This document shows positions 10,968 through 19,919 of a stretch of DNA of 64,000 bases, one piece after another; the first letter of the stretch is position 1, and the number at the start of each line of letters is the position of its first letter. This DNA comes from Acidobacteriota bacterium. Lineage in GTDB: Bacteria; Acidobacteriota; Vicinamibacteria; Fen-336. Both the position numbers and the translations under genes were made by a program. Under the pieces are notes generated by a model. The model made no database searches. It was given only the letters and a program-made list of their open reading frames with translations, and was not told where the DNA came from. The DNA is taken from the NCBI GenBank assembly GCA_011526565.1, contig WYBL01000082.1, positions 1 to 64,000 on the forward strand, in the 5' to 3' direction.

Positions 10968-12543
10968 GGACGGATCGCCCTCGCTGGCGCGGTCGGCGAC
11001 GCTGGTCAGCTCGATGGTCGGCGTGTCCCGCGTCATGGGCCTCGTCCGCGAGCAGGTGTTCGCGGCCCTGCTCGGCGCTGGCGTCCACTCGGACGCCTTC
11101 CGGATCGCCTTCCGCATCCCGAACCTCGTCCGGGACCTGTTCGCCGAGGGGGCGCTCTCGGCGGCGCTGGTGCCCACCTACGCCGCGACGGTCGAGAAGG
11201 AGGGGCTGCCGGCGGCCCACCGGCTGGCCTCGCGGCTGTTCACGCTGCTCGCGGTGGGCCTCGGCCTGCTGGTCGTGCTCGGCTGGTTCTGCGCCGACAC
11301 GATCGTGGCGCTGATCGCGCCCGGCTTCGCCGACGTGCCGGGCAAGGCCGAGCTGGCGACGCGGCTGACCCGGGTGATGCTGCCGTTCCTGCCGATGGTC
11401 TCGTTCGCGGCCGTCGCGATGGGCATGCTCAACGCCCGCGGCCGCTTCGGGCTGCCGGCGTTCGCGCCGGCGATGTTCAACGTGGTCTCGGTGGCGATGG
11501 GGATCGCCCTCTGGGCGGCGGGCTTCGAGGGCGAGAGCGTCGTCTTCGGCTGGGCCATCGGGACCCTGCTCGGCGGCGCCGCGCAGTTCCTCGTGCAGTG
11601 GCCGGCGCTGCGCGCCGAGGGCTATCGCCTGGCGCCCGAGTGGAGCCCCGGAGATCCCGGAGTGCGACGGATCGGGGCGCTGATGGCGCCGGCGACCGTC
11701 GGGCTCGCGGCCGTGCAGGTCAACGTCTTCGTCAGCAGCCAGTTCGCGTCGGAGATCCCGGGCGCGGTGTCGTGGCTGGAGTACGCGTTCCGCCTGCTGT
11801 ACCTGCCGCTCGGCATCTTCGGCGTAGCGATCGCCACGGTGGCGGCGTCAGGCCTCTCGCGCCAGGTCGCGCAGGGGGACCACGAGGCCGCCGCGCGCAC
11901 GCTGCGCCAGGGCCTGCGCTTCGCACTGTTCCTCACCCTGCCCGCCACGGTCGGACTGATGGTGCTGCGCGAGCCGATCGTGCGGCTGATCTACGAGCGA
12001 GGGCGCTTCGCCGCCGAGGACACCCGGCAGGTCGCCGCTGCGCTGCTCGTCTACGCGCTCGGGCTCTGCGCGCTGACGGCCGTCAAGGTCGTGGCTCCCG
12101 CGTTCTACGCGGCGGGCGAGCCGCGGGTGCCGCTCGCCGGCAGCCTGGCCGCGATCGCCACCAACCTGGCCATGATGTTCGCCGCCTGGGGGGCGCTCGG
12201 CCACCTCGCGGTCGCCCTCGGCATGAGCGCCGGGGGCCTCGTGAACGCCGCGGTGCTCATCGTGATGCAGCAGCGACGGCGCGGCGGGCTGCGCGGCCAC
12301 GGGCTCGGCGTCGCAGGGTTGAAGATGGCCAGTGCCTCGGCCGTGATGGGCGCGGCGGCGGCCGCCGCCGTCAGCGGACTCGAGTTGTGGATCGGCAGCG
12401 CGAGCCTGTGGCGGCAGGCGGCCGTCACGCTGGGTGCCGTCGCGGCGGGGGTGGTCGTCTACGCGGGGTCCGCCCTTGCGCTCCGGTTGCCCGAGGCCAC
12501 GCTGGCAGCCCAGGCGATCCGCCGTCGGTTGGGGCGGACCTAG
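10951..12543 (+). CDS. murJ: Lipid II flippase MurJ (MviN)
   Basis: A 530-residue polytopic membrane protein with about 14 predicted hydrophobic helices. The N-terminus carries SRVMGLVREQVFAALLGAG and FRIPNLVRDLFAEGALSAA, which are diagnostic of MurJ; the arginines line the central cavity. It moves the lipid II cell-wall precursor across the inner membrane. Length is normal. The GTG start at 10951 gives the usual short cytoplasmic N-terminus. It is divergent from rpsT with a 71-bp gap, and the rpsT -35 overlaps its first codons. Confidence 0.95.
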   Translation: MSHPVKDGSPSLARSATLVSSMVGVSRVMGLVREQVFAALLGAGVHSDAFRIAFRIPNLVRDLFAEGALSAALVPTYAATVEKEGLPAAHRLASRLFTLLAVGLGLLVVLGWFCADTIVALIAPGFADVPGKAELATRLTRVMLPFLPMVSFAAVAMGMLNARGRFGLPAFAPAMFNVVSVAMGIALWAAGFEGESVVFGWAIGTLLGGAAQFLVQWPALRAEGYRLAPEWSPGDPGVRRIGALMAPATVGLAAVQVNVFVSSQFASEIPGAVSWLEYAFRLLYLPLGIFGVAIATVAASGLSRQVAQGDHEAAARTLRQGLRFALFLTLPATVGLMVLREPIVRLIYERGRFAAEDTRQVAAALLVYALGLCALTAVKVVAPAFYAAGEPRVPLAGSLAAIATNLAMMFAAWGALGHLAVALGMSAGGLVNAAVLIVMQQRRRGGLRGHGLGVAGLKMASASAVMGAAAAAAVSGLELWIGSASLWRQAAVTLGAVAAGVVVYAGSALALRLPEATLAAQAIRRRLGRT

Positions 12544-12652
12544 CCGCGAGACCTTGGGGGCGTCCGGAGGCGGGTCACAAATCCTTGTGGCTCAGCGCGG
12601 CGGCGTGCTAGTGTCCCGCAGGTTCAGTGTTGCGCGCCCCGGAGGTGGGATC

Positions 12653-13414
12653 TTGAGGAAATATGCCCTCTTTCTGGCCCTGATGGCGTCCGGAGCCCAG
12701 GCCCAGGAACTGCCGGTGTACGAGCAGTACAACTTCCGTGTCGAGTACCTGGAGTGGCGCCCCACGCTCACCGGCGAGGTCCAGAAGTCGGGTGCCGCCG
12801 GCGACGGGACCCTGAGCGACCTGGTGGACGACCTGGGCATCGCGGACGAGCGGACCTTCGAGGTCCGGGCCACCCTGCAGCTCCGGCCGGGTACGAAGCT
12901 GCGGGGCAGCTACACGCCGGTCGACTACCGCGGGGACGTGGTCACCGGGCGCAACATCCGCTTCGGTGACGTCACCTTCTTCCGGGGCACCGAGGTCTTC
13001 ACCACGGTCAAGGGCGGGATCTACGCGGTCGATTTCCAGATGGACTTCGCGAAGGGAGAGTGGGGCTACTTCGGGCTGAAGATCGGCGGCCGCTTCTCGG
13101 ATGCCGACGTCGTGCTCGTGGCGCCGGCGCTCGGCGACCGCGAGACCGAGCAGTTCCGGGTGCCGATCCCGACCCTCGGGGCCGCCTTCCGGGCCTACGC
13201 GGGCCGGCTGTCGATGTCGGCCGACTTCGCCGGCATCACCCTGGGCAGCCGCGGCCACATGTACGAAGGGGAGGCAGCCGTGCGCCTGCACCTGACCGAC
13301 CGCCTGGCCGGCACGGCGGGTTACCGCATCGTCAAATTCAAGGGCCAGGACGACCCCGACTTCGTGCAGTACGAGATGAGCGGCTTCACGTTCGGGGGCG
13401 AGATCAGCTTCTGA
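12653..13414 (+). CDS. Predicted outer-membrane beta-barrel-like protein
   Basis: A 253-residue exported protein of unknown function. A short signal peptide is seen (hydrophobic ALFLALMASG then AQAQE). The rest is alternating beta-strand sequence with aromatic residues (for example FRVEYLEWRPTL, YFGLKIGGRFSDADVV) and a C-terminal strand ending in Phe (FTFGGEISF), as in outer-membrane barrels. The TTG at 12653 is chosen because GGAGG lies at 12641-12645 and it opens directly into the signal peptide; the open frame upstream overlaps murJ. A possible extended -10, TGCTAGTGT, lies about 45 bases upstream. No specific family was recognised. Confidence 0.65.
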   Translation: MRKYALFLALMASGAQAQELPVYEQYNFRVEYLEWRPTLTGEVQKSGAAGDGTLSDLVDDLGIADERTFEVRATLQLRPGTKLRGSYTPVDYRGDVVTGRNIRFGDVTFFRGTEVFTTVKGGIYAVDFQMDFAKGEWGYFGLKIGGRFSDADVVLVAPALGDRETEQFRVPIPTLGAAFRAYAGRLSMSADFAGITLGSRGHMYEGEAAVRLHLTDRLAGTAGYRIVKFKGQDDPDFVQYEMSGFTFGGEISF

Positions 13415-14337
13415 CCGCTGCCGCTCCCGCGGACAAGGGCAGCGGCAGCCGGCCGCGCACCCGGATCGGCCGCGAGTATCTCGACCACCTGAGGGTGGAG
13501 CGGGGGCTCGCGGCCAACTCGCTCGAGGCCTACGGGCGCGACCTCGTGAAGCTCGAGCGCTTCGCGCAGGAGCGCGGCCGCGACCCCCTCGACCTCGTCC
13601 AGCACGACGTCTCCGAGTGGATGATGGCGCTGCGCCAGGGCGGCCTCTCCGCGCGCTCGGTGGCGCGCTCCGTTCACGCGATCCGCGGGCTCTTCCGCTT
13701 CGCCGTGCGCGAGGGCCGGCTCGAGAACGACCCGATGGAGAACCTGCGCGCGCCGCGGGCTTTCCCCGCGCTGCCGCGCTTTCTGAGCGCCGCCCAGGTC
13801 GAGGCACTGCTGCGCGCGCCCGACGTCGCCACGCCGCTCGGACTGCGCGACCGCGCGATCCTCGAGACGCTGTACGCCACCGGCCTGCGCGTGTCGGAAC
13901 TGATCGCGCTGCGGGCGGCGCAGATCGACTTCGAGCTGGGGCTCGTCACGACCCTGGGCAAGGGTCGCAAGGAGCGGATCGTGCCGCTCGGCTCGGAGGC
14001 GATCGCCTGGGTGCGGCGCTACGCGGCCGACGCGCGGCCCGGGCTGGGCAAGCGCCAGGCGGTGGAGCTGTTCCTCGGGCGGCGCGGACGCCGGCTGTCG
14101 CGAATGGGGCTGTGGGGGATCGTGCGGCGGCACGCCGTGACGGCCGGCGTCGGCAGCGTGCTGACGCCCCACGTCCTGCGCCACTCGTTCGCGACCCACC
14201 TGCTGGAGCGCGGGGCCGACCTGCGCGCCCTGCAGGCGATGCTGGGCCACGCCGACATCTCGACGACCCAGATCTACACCCACGTCACCCGCGAGCGCCT
14301 GCGCCAGGTCTACGAGCGCTTCCACCCGCGGGCCTGA
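13411..14337 (+). CDS. Tyrosine recombinase of the XerC/XerD family
   Basis: A site-specific recombinase of about 308 residues. The SAM-like N-terminal domain includes [19 protein letters not shown]. The catalytic core shows Arg in ATGLRVSEL, Lys in GKGRKER, the [15 protein letters not shown] box, the second His in [10 protein letters not shown] and the nucleophile Tyr in IYTHV. The frame has no ATG, GTG or TTG before a GTG at 13495, which would cut helix 1. The CTG at 13411 overlaps the upstream stop codon and is taken as a tentative start. XerC and XerD cannot be told apart by eye. A dif-like target lies 10 kb downstream. Confidence 0.88.
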   Translation: MTAAAPADKGSGSRPRTRIGREYLDHLRVERGLAANSLEAYGRDLVKLERFAQERGRDPLDLVQHDVSEWMMALRQGGLSARSVARSVHAIRGLFRFAVREGRLENDPMENLRAPRAFPALPRFLSAAQVEALLRAPDVATPLGLRDRAILETLYATGLRVSELIALRAAQIDFELGLVTTLGKGRKERIVPLGSEAIAWVRRYAADARPGLGKRQAVELFLGRRGRRLSRMGLWGIVRRHAVTAGVGSVLTPHVLRHSFATHLLERGADLRALQAMLGHADISTTQIYTHVTRERLRQVYERFHPRA

Positions 14338-14416
14338 CCCCCCTCGATCGGCTTTCTCCGGCAGGGGTCCTCTGGTACCCTCCGCCGCGAAGGAAGGCAA
14401 CGCAGGAAAGGACGCG

Positions 14417-15568
<1,152 letters not shown>

Positions 15569-15575
15569 TCCGTCC

Positions 15576-17291
15576 GTGACGCGGCGCCGCGCGATCCTCG
15601 TCGGCGCCGCGTCCCTGTTGTTCCTCGCGGCCGCGCGCGTCGCGTCGCTGCGGCCCCTGCCCGTCTCCGGCCCCGCGCCGGGCGACGGGCTTTTTCGCGT
15701 CTCCGGCGTCGTGCACGTGCACACGACCCACTCCGACGGCGGGGGAGACCCGGCCGAGGTCGCGCGCGCGGCGAAGGCCGCAGGCCTCGGCTACGTGGCG
15801 ATCAGCGACCACAACAACCTCGACGCCAAACCCTTCGAGGGGTACCACGACGGCGTGCTGGTGCTGGTCGGCTCGGAGATCTCGACGACGTCGGGGCACG
15901 TCCTCGCCCTCGGCCTGCGCGAGGACCCGGCGTTCCGCTTCTCGGGCGACGCCCGCGACGCCTTCGACGACGTCCGCCACCTGGGCGGGCGCGCGTTCCT
16001 GGCCCACCCGACGAACCTGAGGGCGGAACTGCTATGGACCGACTGGGAGGCCGCCGGGGACTGGGGCGTCGAGCTCCACAATGGCGATTCGCAGTGGCGC
16101 TCGGCGGGCCTGCTGCGCCTGGCGCGCACGGGAGCCACCTACGCACTCAACCCGCGCCACGCGCTGCTCTCCTCGATCGGCCCGGTCGACGACGCGCTGC
16201 GCCGCTGGGACGAGGTGCTGGCCCGCCGCGACGCCTCGGGCATCACGGGCGCGGATGCCCACTCGCGGGTCCCGATCACGAAACGAAGCGGGCTGCGCTT
16301 CCCGTCCTACGAGGCGCGCTTCGGCCTCGCCCGCAACGTCGTCCTGCTCGACGCCCCGCTGGCCGGCGACGCCACCGCCGACGGAGCGCGGGTCGTGGAC
16401 GCGCTGGCCGCGGGCCGTGCGTACGTCGCGCTCGAGGCGCTGGCCCCGGCCGACGGGTTCTTCTTCGAGGCCAGCGCGGGAGAGCGGCGTGTCGTGATGG
16501 GGGAGACGATCGCGCCAGCGGCCGGCCTGCGCTTCCGGGCCGGCGGGCGTGTGCCCGCCGGGACGCGCCTGCGCCTGCTGCGCGACGGCAAGCTGCTGCA
16601 CGAGTCGATCGACGCCCTCGACGTGGCGTCGCCCGGGCCCGGCGTGTACCGGGTCGAGGCGTGGGTCGAGGGCTGGCCGGCGCCGTGGGTGATCGCCAAC
16701 CCGATCTACGTGTTCGACGAGGCCGCCGCGGCGGCGCGCCGAGCGGCAGCCGCCCCGGCCGCCCCGGATGTCGCGCCCGACGTGGCGACCGTGATCGAAG
16801 ACTTCGAGGCGGAGCCGCGCTTCCGTCCCGAGCACGACCCGCGCTCGGTGATGGCGGGAGAGTCGACGCTCGACGGCGGCGGGCCCGCCGGATCGCGGGC
16901 CGGGCGGTTGCCGTTCCGGCTCGCCGAGGTCGAGCCGGGGGCGGACGCCTGGTGCTCGCTCGTGTTGCGCGAGGAGCAGGACTGGCGCGGGCGGCAGGGC
17001 CTCGCGATGTGGGTCAAGGCGGACGGCGTCTACCGCTTCCACGTGCAGGTGCGCGACCGCAACCCGGCATCGAAGGACGACGGCACGGAGTGGTGGTTCG
17101 CGTCGGTCCGGACGAGCCCGGGCTGGCAGCGGGTGGCGCTGCCGTTCTCGCGCTTCCGCTCGATCAACCCGGACAGCGACGGCCGCCTCGACCTCGGCAA
17201 GGTCGTGGGCGTTGCCCTGGTCCTCGACAAGGGCGCCATCCGCCCGGGCACCGCCGGCGAAATCCTCCTCGACGAGATCGCTGTGTACTGA
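15576..17291 (+). CDS. Exported PHP-domain phosphoesterase with C-terminal beta-sandwich
   Basis: A 571-residue protein starting at GTG 15576, eight bases after metK. The N-terminus has a hydrophobic anchor or signal (ILVGAASLLFLAAARV). The PHP domain follows: HVHTTHSDGGG (about residues 47-57), ISDHNN, GSEISTTSG and HPTN, the metal-binding His/Asp/Glu set of the PHP superfamily. Residues from about 405 resemble a CIA30/carbohydrate-binding jelly-roll (EDFEAE, LAMWVKADGVYRFHVQ, WQRVALPFSRF). The substrate is unknown. It has a smaller paralogue at 57114-58115. A GC-rich hairpin repeat begins ten bases after its stop. Confidence 0.8.
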   Translation: MTRRRAILVGAASLLFLAAARVASLRPLPVSGPAPGDGLFRVSGVVHVHTTHSDGGGDPAEVARAAKAAGLGYVAISDHNNLDAKPFEGYHDGVLVLVGSEISTTSGHVLALGLREDPAFRFSGDARDAFDDVRHLGGRAFLAHPTNLRAELLWTDWEAAGDWGVELHNGDSQWRSAGLLRLARTGATYALNPRHALLSSIGPVDDALRRWDEVLARRDASGITGADAHSRVPITKRSGLRFPSYEARFGLARNVVLLDAPLAGDATADGARVVDALAAGRAYVALEALAPADGFFFEASAGERRVVMGETIAPAAGLRFRAGGRVPAGTRLRLLRDGKLLHESIDALDVASPGPGVYRVEAWVEGWPAPWVIANPIYVFDEAAAAARRAAAAPAAPDVAPDVATVIEDFEAEPRFRPEHDPRSVMAGESTLDGGGPAGSRAGRLPFRLAEVEPGADAWCSLVLREEQDWRGRQGLAMWVKADGVYRFHVQVRDRNPASKDDGTEWWFASVRTSPGWQRVALPFSRFRSINPDSDGRLDLGKVVGVALVLDKGAIRPGTAGEILLDEIAVY

Positions 17292-17300
17292 CTGACCCCT

Positions 17301-17384
17301 TGGGGGTGCGGGGGCGGAGGAGGGTGCGTTGTCCGACGTAGCCCCCGCGGAGCGCGGAGCCGCGACCAGCGGCTCTGCGACTCC
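17301..17384. repeat. Dispersed double-hairpin repeat, copy A
   Basis: The first 59 bases match 55 of 59 with 25159-25217. Two stems are visible: an 8-bp stem GCGGGGGC/GCCCCCGC (17308-17315 with 17341-17348) and a 9-bp stem (17355-17363 with 17369-17377, one G-U pair). The second stem differs in sequence from copy B but keeps the fold. The element fills almost the whole gap between the convergent PHP and lptF-lptG genes and could also act as a bidirectional transcription barrier. Confidence 0.75.
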
Positions 17385-17386
17385 AG

Positions 17387-19807
17387 CTACGTCTCGAGGG
17401 TGAGCATCAGGTAGACGCCCACCGAGCCGAAGATCAGATTGGGGGCCCAGGCGGCGAGGAACGGCGGCAGCAGCGCGTTGTTGCCGAGCGCCTCGAAGAC
17501 GCCGAGGCAGGCCCAGTACACGATCGCGACGACGATGCTGATCGCGACGCCGTGCAGCGCGCCGCGGCGGCCGACGACGAACGCGTAAGGGATGCCGATC
17601 AGCGTCATCACCAGGCCGAGGGTGGGGAAGGCCAGCTTGCGGTGGAGCTGGACGCGCAGCCGGGTCACGTCGAGGCCGAGCGAGTCGAGCGAGTCGATGT
17701 AGCGGGCGAGCTGCGCGAAGCCCATGGTGTCGGGCTCGCGGTCCTCGCGGCGGAAGTACTGCGGGGGATCGATCTGCGCCGTGCGGGCCTGCTCGAACTC
17801 GCGGTAGCCGGGCGCCGGCAGGAAGGTGCGGCGCCAGCCCCCGGTCAGCTCGTAGACGCTGCCGTTCCACGACGCGCGCCGCGAGTAGAAGCGGTCGGCG
17901 AGCTGCCACTGGCGCGGCTCGACGTCGTAGACCGACAGCCCGTAGAGCGAGGCCTGGCCCGGCTCCGGGCCGTCGACGTAGAAGTCGTAGTTGTAGAAGC
18001 GGCCGTCGGCGCCGAGGATCCAGCGCTTGTCGAAGGTGGTGCCCGACTGCGGCGGCCGGCCCTTGATCACGTTGAAGTCGCGCTGGGCCACGCGGTTGGC
18101 CTCCGGCAGCACGAACTCGGAGAGCCCGAACAGGAAGCCGCTCGCCAGCAGCCCCATGCCCAGCACGGGGACGGCGGCGCGGTACACGCTGATGCCGCCG
18201 GCCTTGATCGCCGTGATCTCGTTGCGCCGGCTCATCACGCCGAAGGTGACGAGCGTCGTCACCAGCACGACGACGGGCGTGATCAGGTGGACGATGAACG
18301 GCGCGTGGAACAGGTAGTAGTGCAGCACCACGACGCCCTTGACCCGGTTCTGCTGGACGTCGTCGAACAGGTCCATGAACTCGGTGAGCGTGTAGATGGC
18401 CCAGAAACTGGTCAGCACGAGCAGGAAGTAGCCGAGGTACTCGCGGGCGATGTAGCGGTCGAGGCGACTGCCGACCGGAACCCCGAGCCGCGGCACCTTG
18501 AGCACGACCGTCGCCCCCGAGCGCGCCACCGGGCGCTGCGGCACGCGCACGGCGCGCACGCCCCCCGAGCGTCGCGTCGCGGTCTCCGGCGCGGCGTCCG
18601 CGCGCGCGGGCAGCAGCCGCGGCAGCCATGCGAGGTAGTGCGCGGGCGAGAGCGGATCGAACGCCGGTTCGCGCAGGTTCAGCCACAGGAGCCCGAGTGC
18701 CGCCAGCCCCAGCACGACGTTCGCGCCCCACATCGCCATCCACGGCGCGATCATGCGGTTGTCGCCGGCCTGTTCGCCGAGCCGGATCAGCACGTAGTAC
18801 GCGAAGATGATCGCGACCGACAGGCCGAACGCCGCCGAGCGGGCCTCGCGGCGCGCGCCCAGCGACAGGCCCAGGCCGAGGCCGGCGAACACGAAGCACG
18901 CCGCCGGGATCGCGAACTTCTTGTGGATCTCGACCCACAGCTTGTGCGGCTCGTGGGGCTGGCCCTTGACGGGCGGGGCGTCGGCGGCAGCGAGCAGCTC
19001 GCCGAGGGTCATCTCGCGGTCGCCCTTCTGCAGCGGGATCTTGGGGAAGAACTCGTCGAAGGGCAGCGGAAACTGGCCGCTCCGGAAGCGCTGCAGCTCG
19101 TAGGCCCCGGGTTTCGTCTGGTCGAGGGTGTGGAGCTGGCCCTGCTCGAGGTGCAGCTCCACCCGCTTCGCGCCCTCGTCGATCACGAGACGCCCCTGGC
19201 GGGCCAGGATCAGCCGCGGCCTGTTGGCGACCGTGTTGTCGTGCAGCAGCAGGTCGCGCCACTCGCCGGTGTCCGCCGGGATGTCCGAGACGTAGAGCAC
19301 CATGCCCGGGATCAGGTCGTCGACGAACACGCGGGCCTTGACCCCGGTCTTGGCCTTGCTGACCACCAGGTTGTAGAAGATCTCGCGGTAGGTCTGGTTG
19401 GCCTCCGGCACCGCGTAGGCCAGCACGTAGAAGTTGACCGTCGCCGCCAGCAGCGCCAGCAGGCCCAGCGGCCGCAGCAGGCGGGTGGGGCTGATGCCGC
19501 CGGCCCGCATCGCGATCAGCTCGCTGTCGGCGGCCAGCCGGCCGAACGCCAGCAGCACCCCGAGCAGGAACGCCATCGGGATCGTCGTGGCGAGAATGCT
19601 CGGCAGCAGGTTGAGGAACAGCCGCAGGACGGTCGGCAGGTCCGCGCCGCGCGCGATCAGCAGGCCGGTGAGCAGCGTGATCTGCTGCAGGAGCAGGATG
19701 AAGGTGAACACCAGGAGCCCGAGGAAGGTGGGCGGCAGCACCTCGGCGATCACGTAACGGTCGAGCAGTTTCGGCCAGAGCCGCGCGCGCAGGGTCACTG
19801 CGCGCAT
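17387..19807 (-). CDS. Fused LptF-LptG lipopolysaccharide export permease
   Basis: An 806-residue protein containing two YjgP/YjgQ-type permeases in tandem. The first half has LDRYVIAEVLPPTFLGLLVF, MAFLLGVLLAFGRLAADSE and a periplasmic domain. After a basic linker (about residues 400-440) the pattern restarts with LDRYIAREYLGYFLLVLTS and TLVTFGVMSRRNEITAIKAG and a second periplasmic domain. LptF and LptG are normally separate; with LptB they extract LPS from the inner membrane. ATG 19807 is preferred over GTG 19834 because the family homology starts just after it and a purine-rich stretch precedes it. Its partner lptE is at 9.0-9.6 kb. Confidence 0.88.
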   Translation of the reverse strand: MRAVTLRARLWPKLLDRYVIAEVLPPTFLGLLVFTFILLLQQITLLTGLLIARGADLPTVLRLFLNLLPSILATTIPMAFLLGVLLAFGRLAADSELIAMRAGGISPTRLLRPLGLLALLAATVNFYVLAYAVPEANQTYREIFYNLVVSKAKTGVKARVFVDDLIPGMVLYVSDIPADTGEWRDLLLHDNTVANRPRLILARQGRLVIDEGAKRVELHLEQGQLHTLDQTKPGAYELQRFRSGQFPLPFDEFFPKIPLQKGDREMTLGELLAAADAPPVKGQPHEPHKLWVEIHKKFAIPAACFVFAGLGLGLSLGARREARSAAFGLSVAIIFAYYVLIRLGEQAGDNRMIAPWMAMWGANVVLGLAALGLLWLNLREPAFDPLSPAHYLAWLPRLLPARADAAPETATRRSGGVRAVRVPQRPVARSGATVVLKVPRLGVPVGSRLDRYIAREYLGYFLLVLTSFWAIYTLTEFMDLFDDVQQNRVKGVVVLHYYLFHAPFIVHLITPVVVLVTTLVTFGVMSRRNEITAIKAGGISVYRAAVPVLGMGLLASGFLFGLSEFVLPEANRVAQRDFNVIKGRPPQSGTTFDKRWILGADGRFYNYDFYVDGPEPGQASLYGLSVYDVEPRQWQLADRFYSRRASWNGSVYELTGGWRRTFLPAPGYREFEQARTAQIDPPQYFRREDREPDTMGFAQLARYIDSLDSLGLDVTRLRVQLHRKLAFPTLGLVMTLIGIPYAFVVGRRGALHGVAISIVVAIVYWACLGVFEALGNNALLPPFLAAWAPNLIFGSVGVYLMLTLET

Positions 19808-19919
19808 CCTAACGTGGCGCTCCGTTTCCTTCACAGCGGGTCAGCCTGGCACCGCGAGGCGCTAGAATCCGAGGGAGAGCGAGCTGGAGCCGTCCGGACC
19901 ACTCATCACGGAGAGCCCC

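Noticed and set aside
14338-14416. SAM riboswitch upstream of metK
   Set aside because: The gap is only 79 bases and shows none of the conserved SAM-riboswitch helices or a terminator.
16032-19262. A 1076-codon minus-strand frame
   Set aside because: Its parts are shadows of the PHP gene and of lptF-lptG in another frame.
19840-19868. Sigma-54 promoter before the GH57 gene
   Set aside because: TGGCAC is present but the GC of the -12 element is not at the required distance; only a -10-like TAGAAT is convincing.
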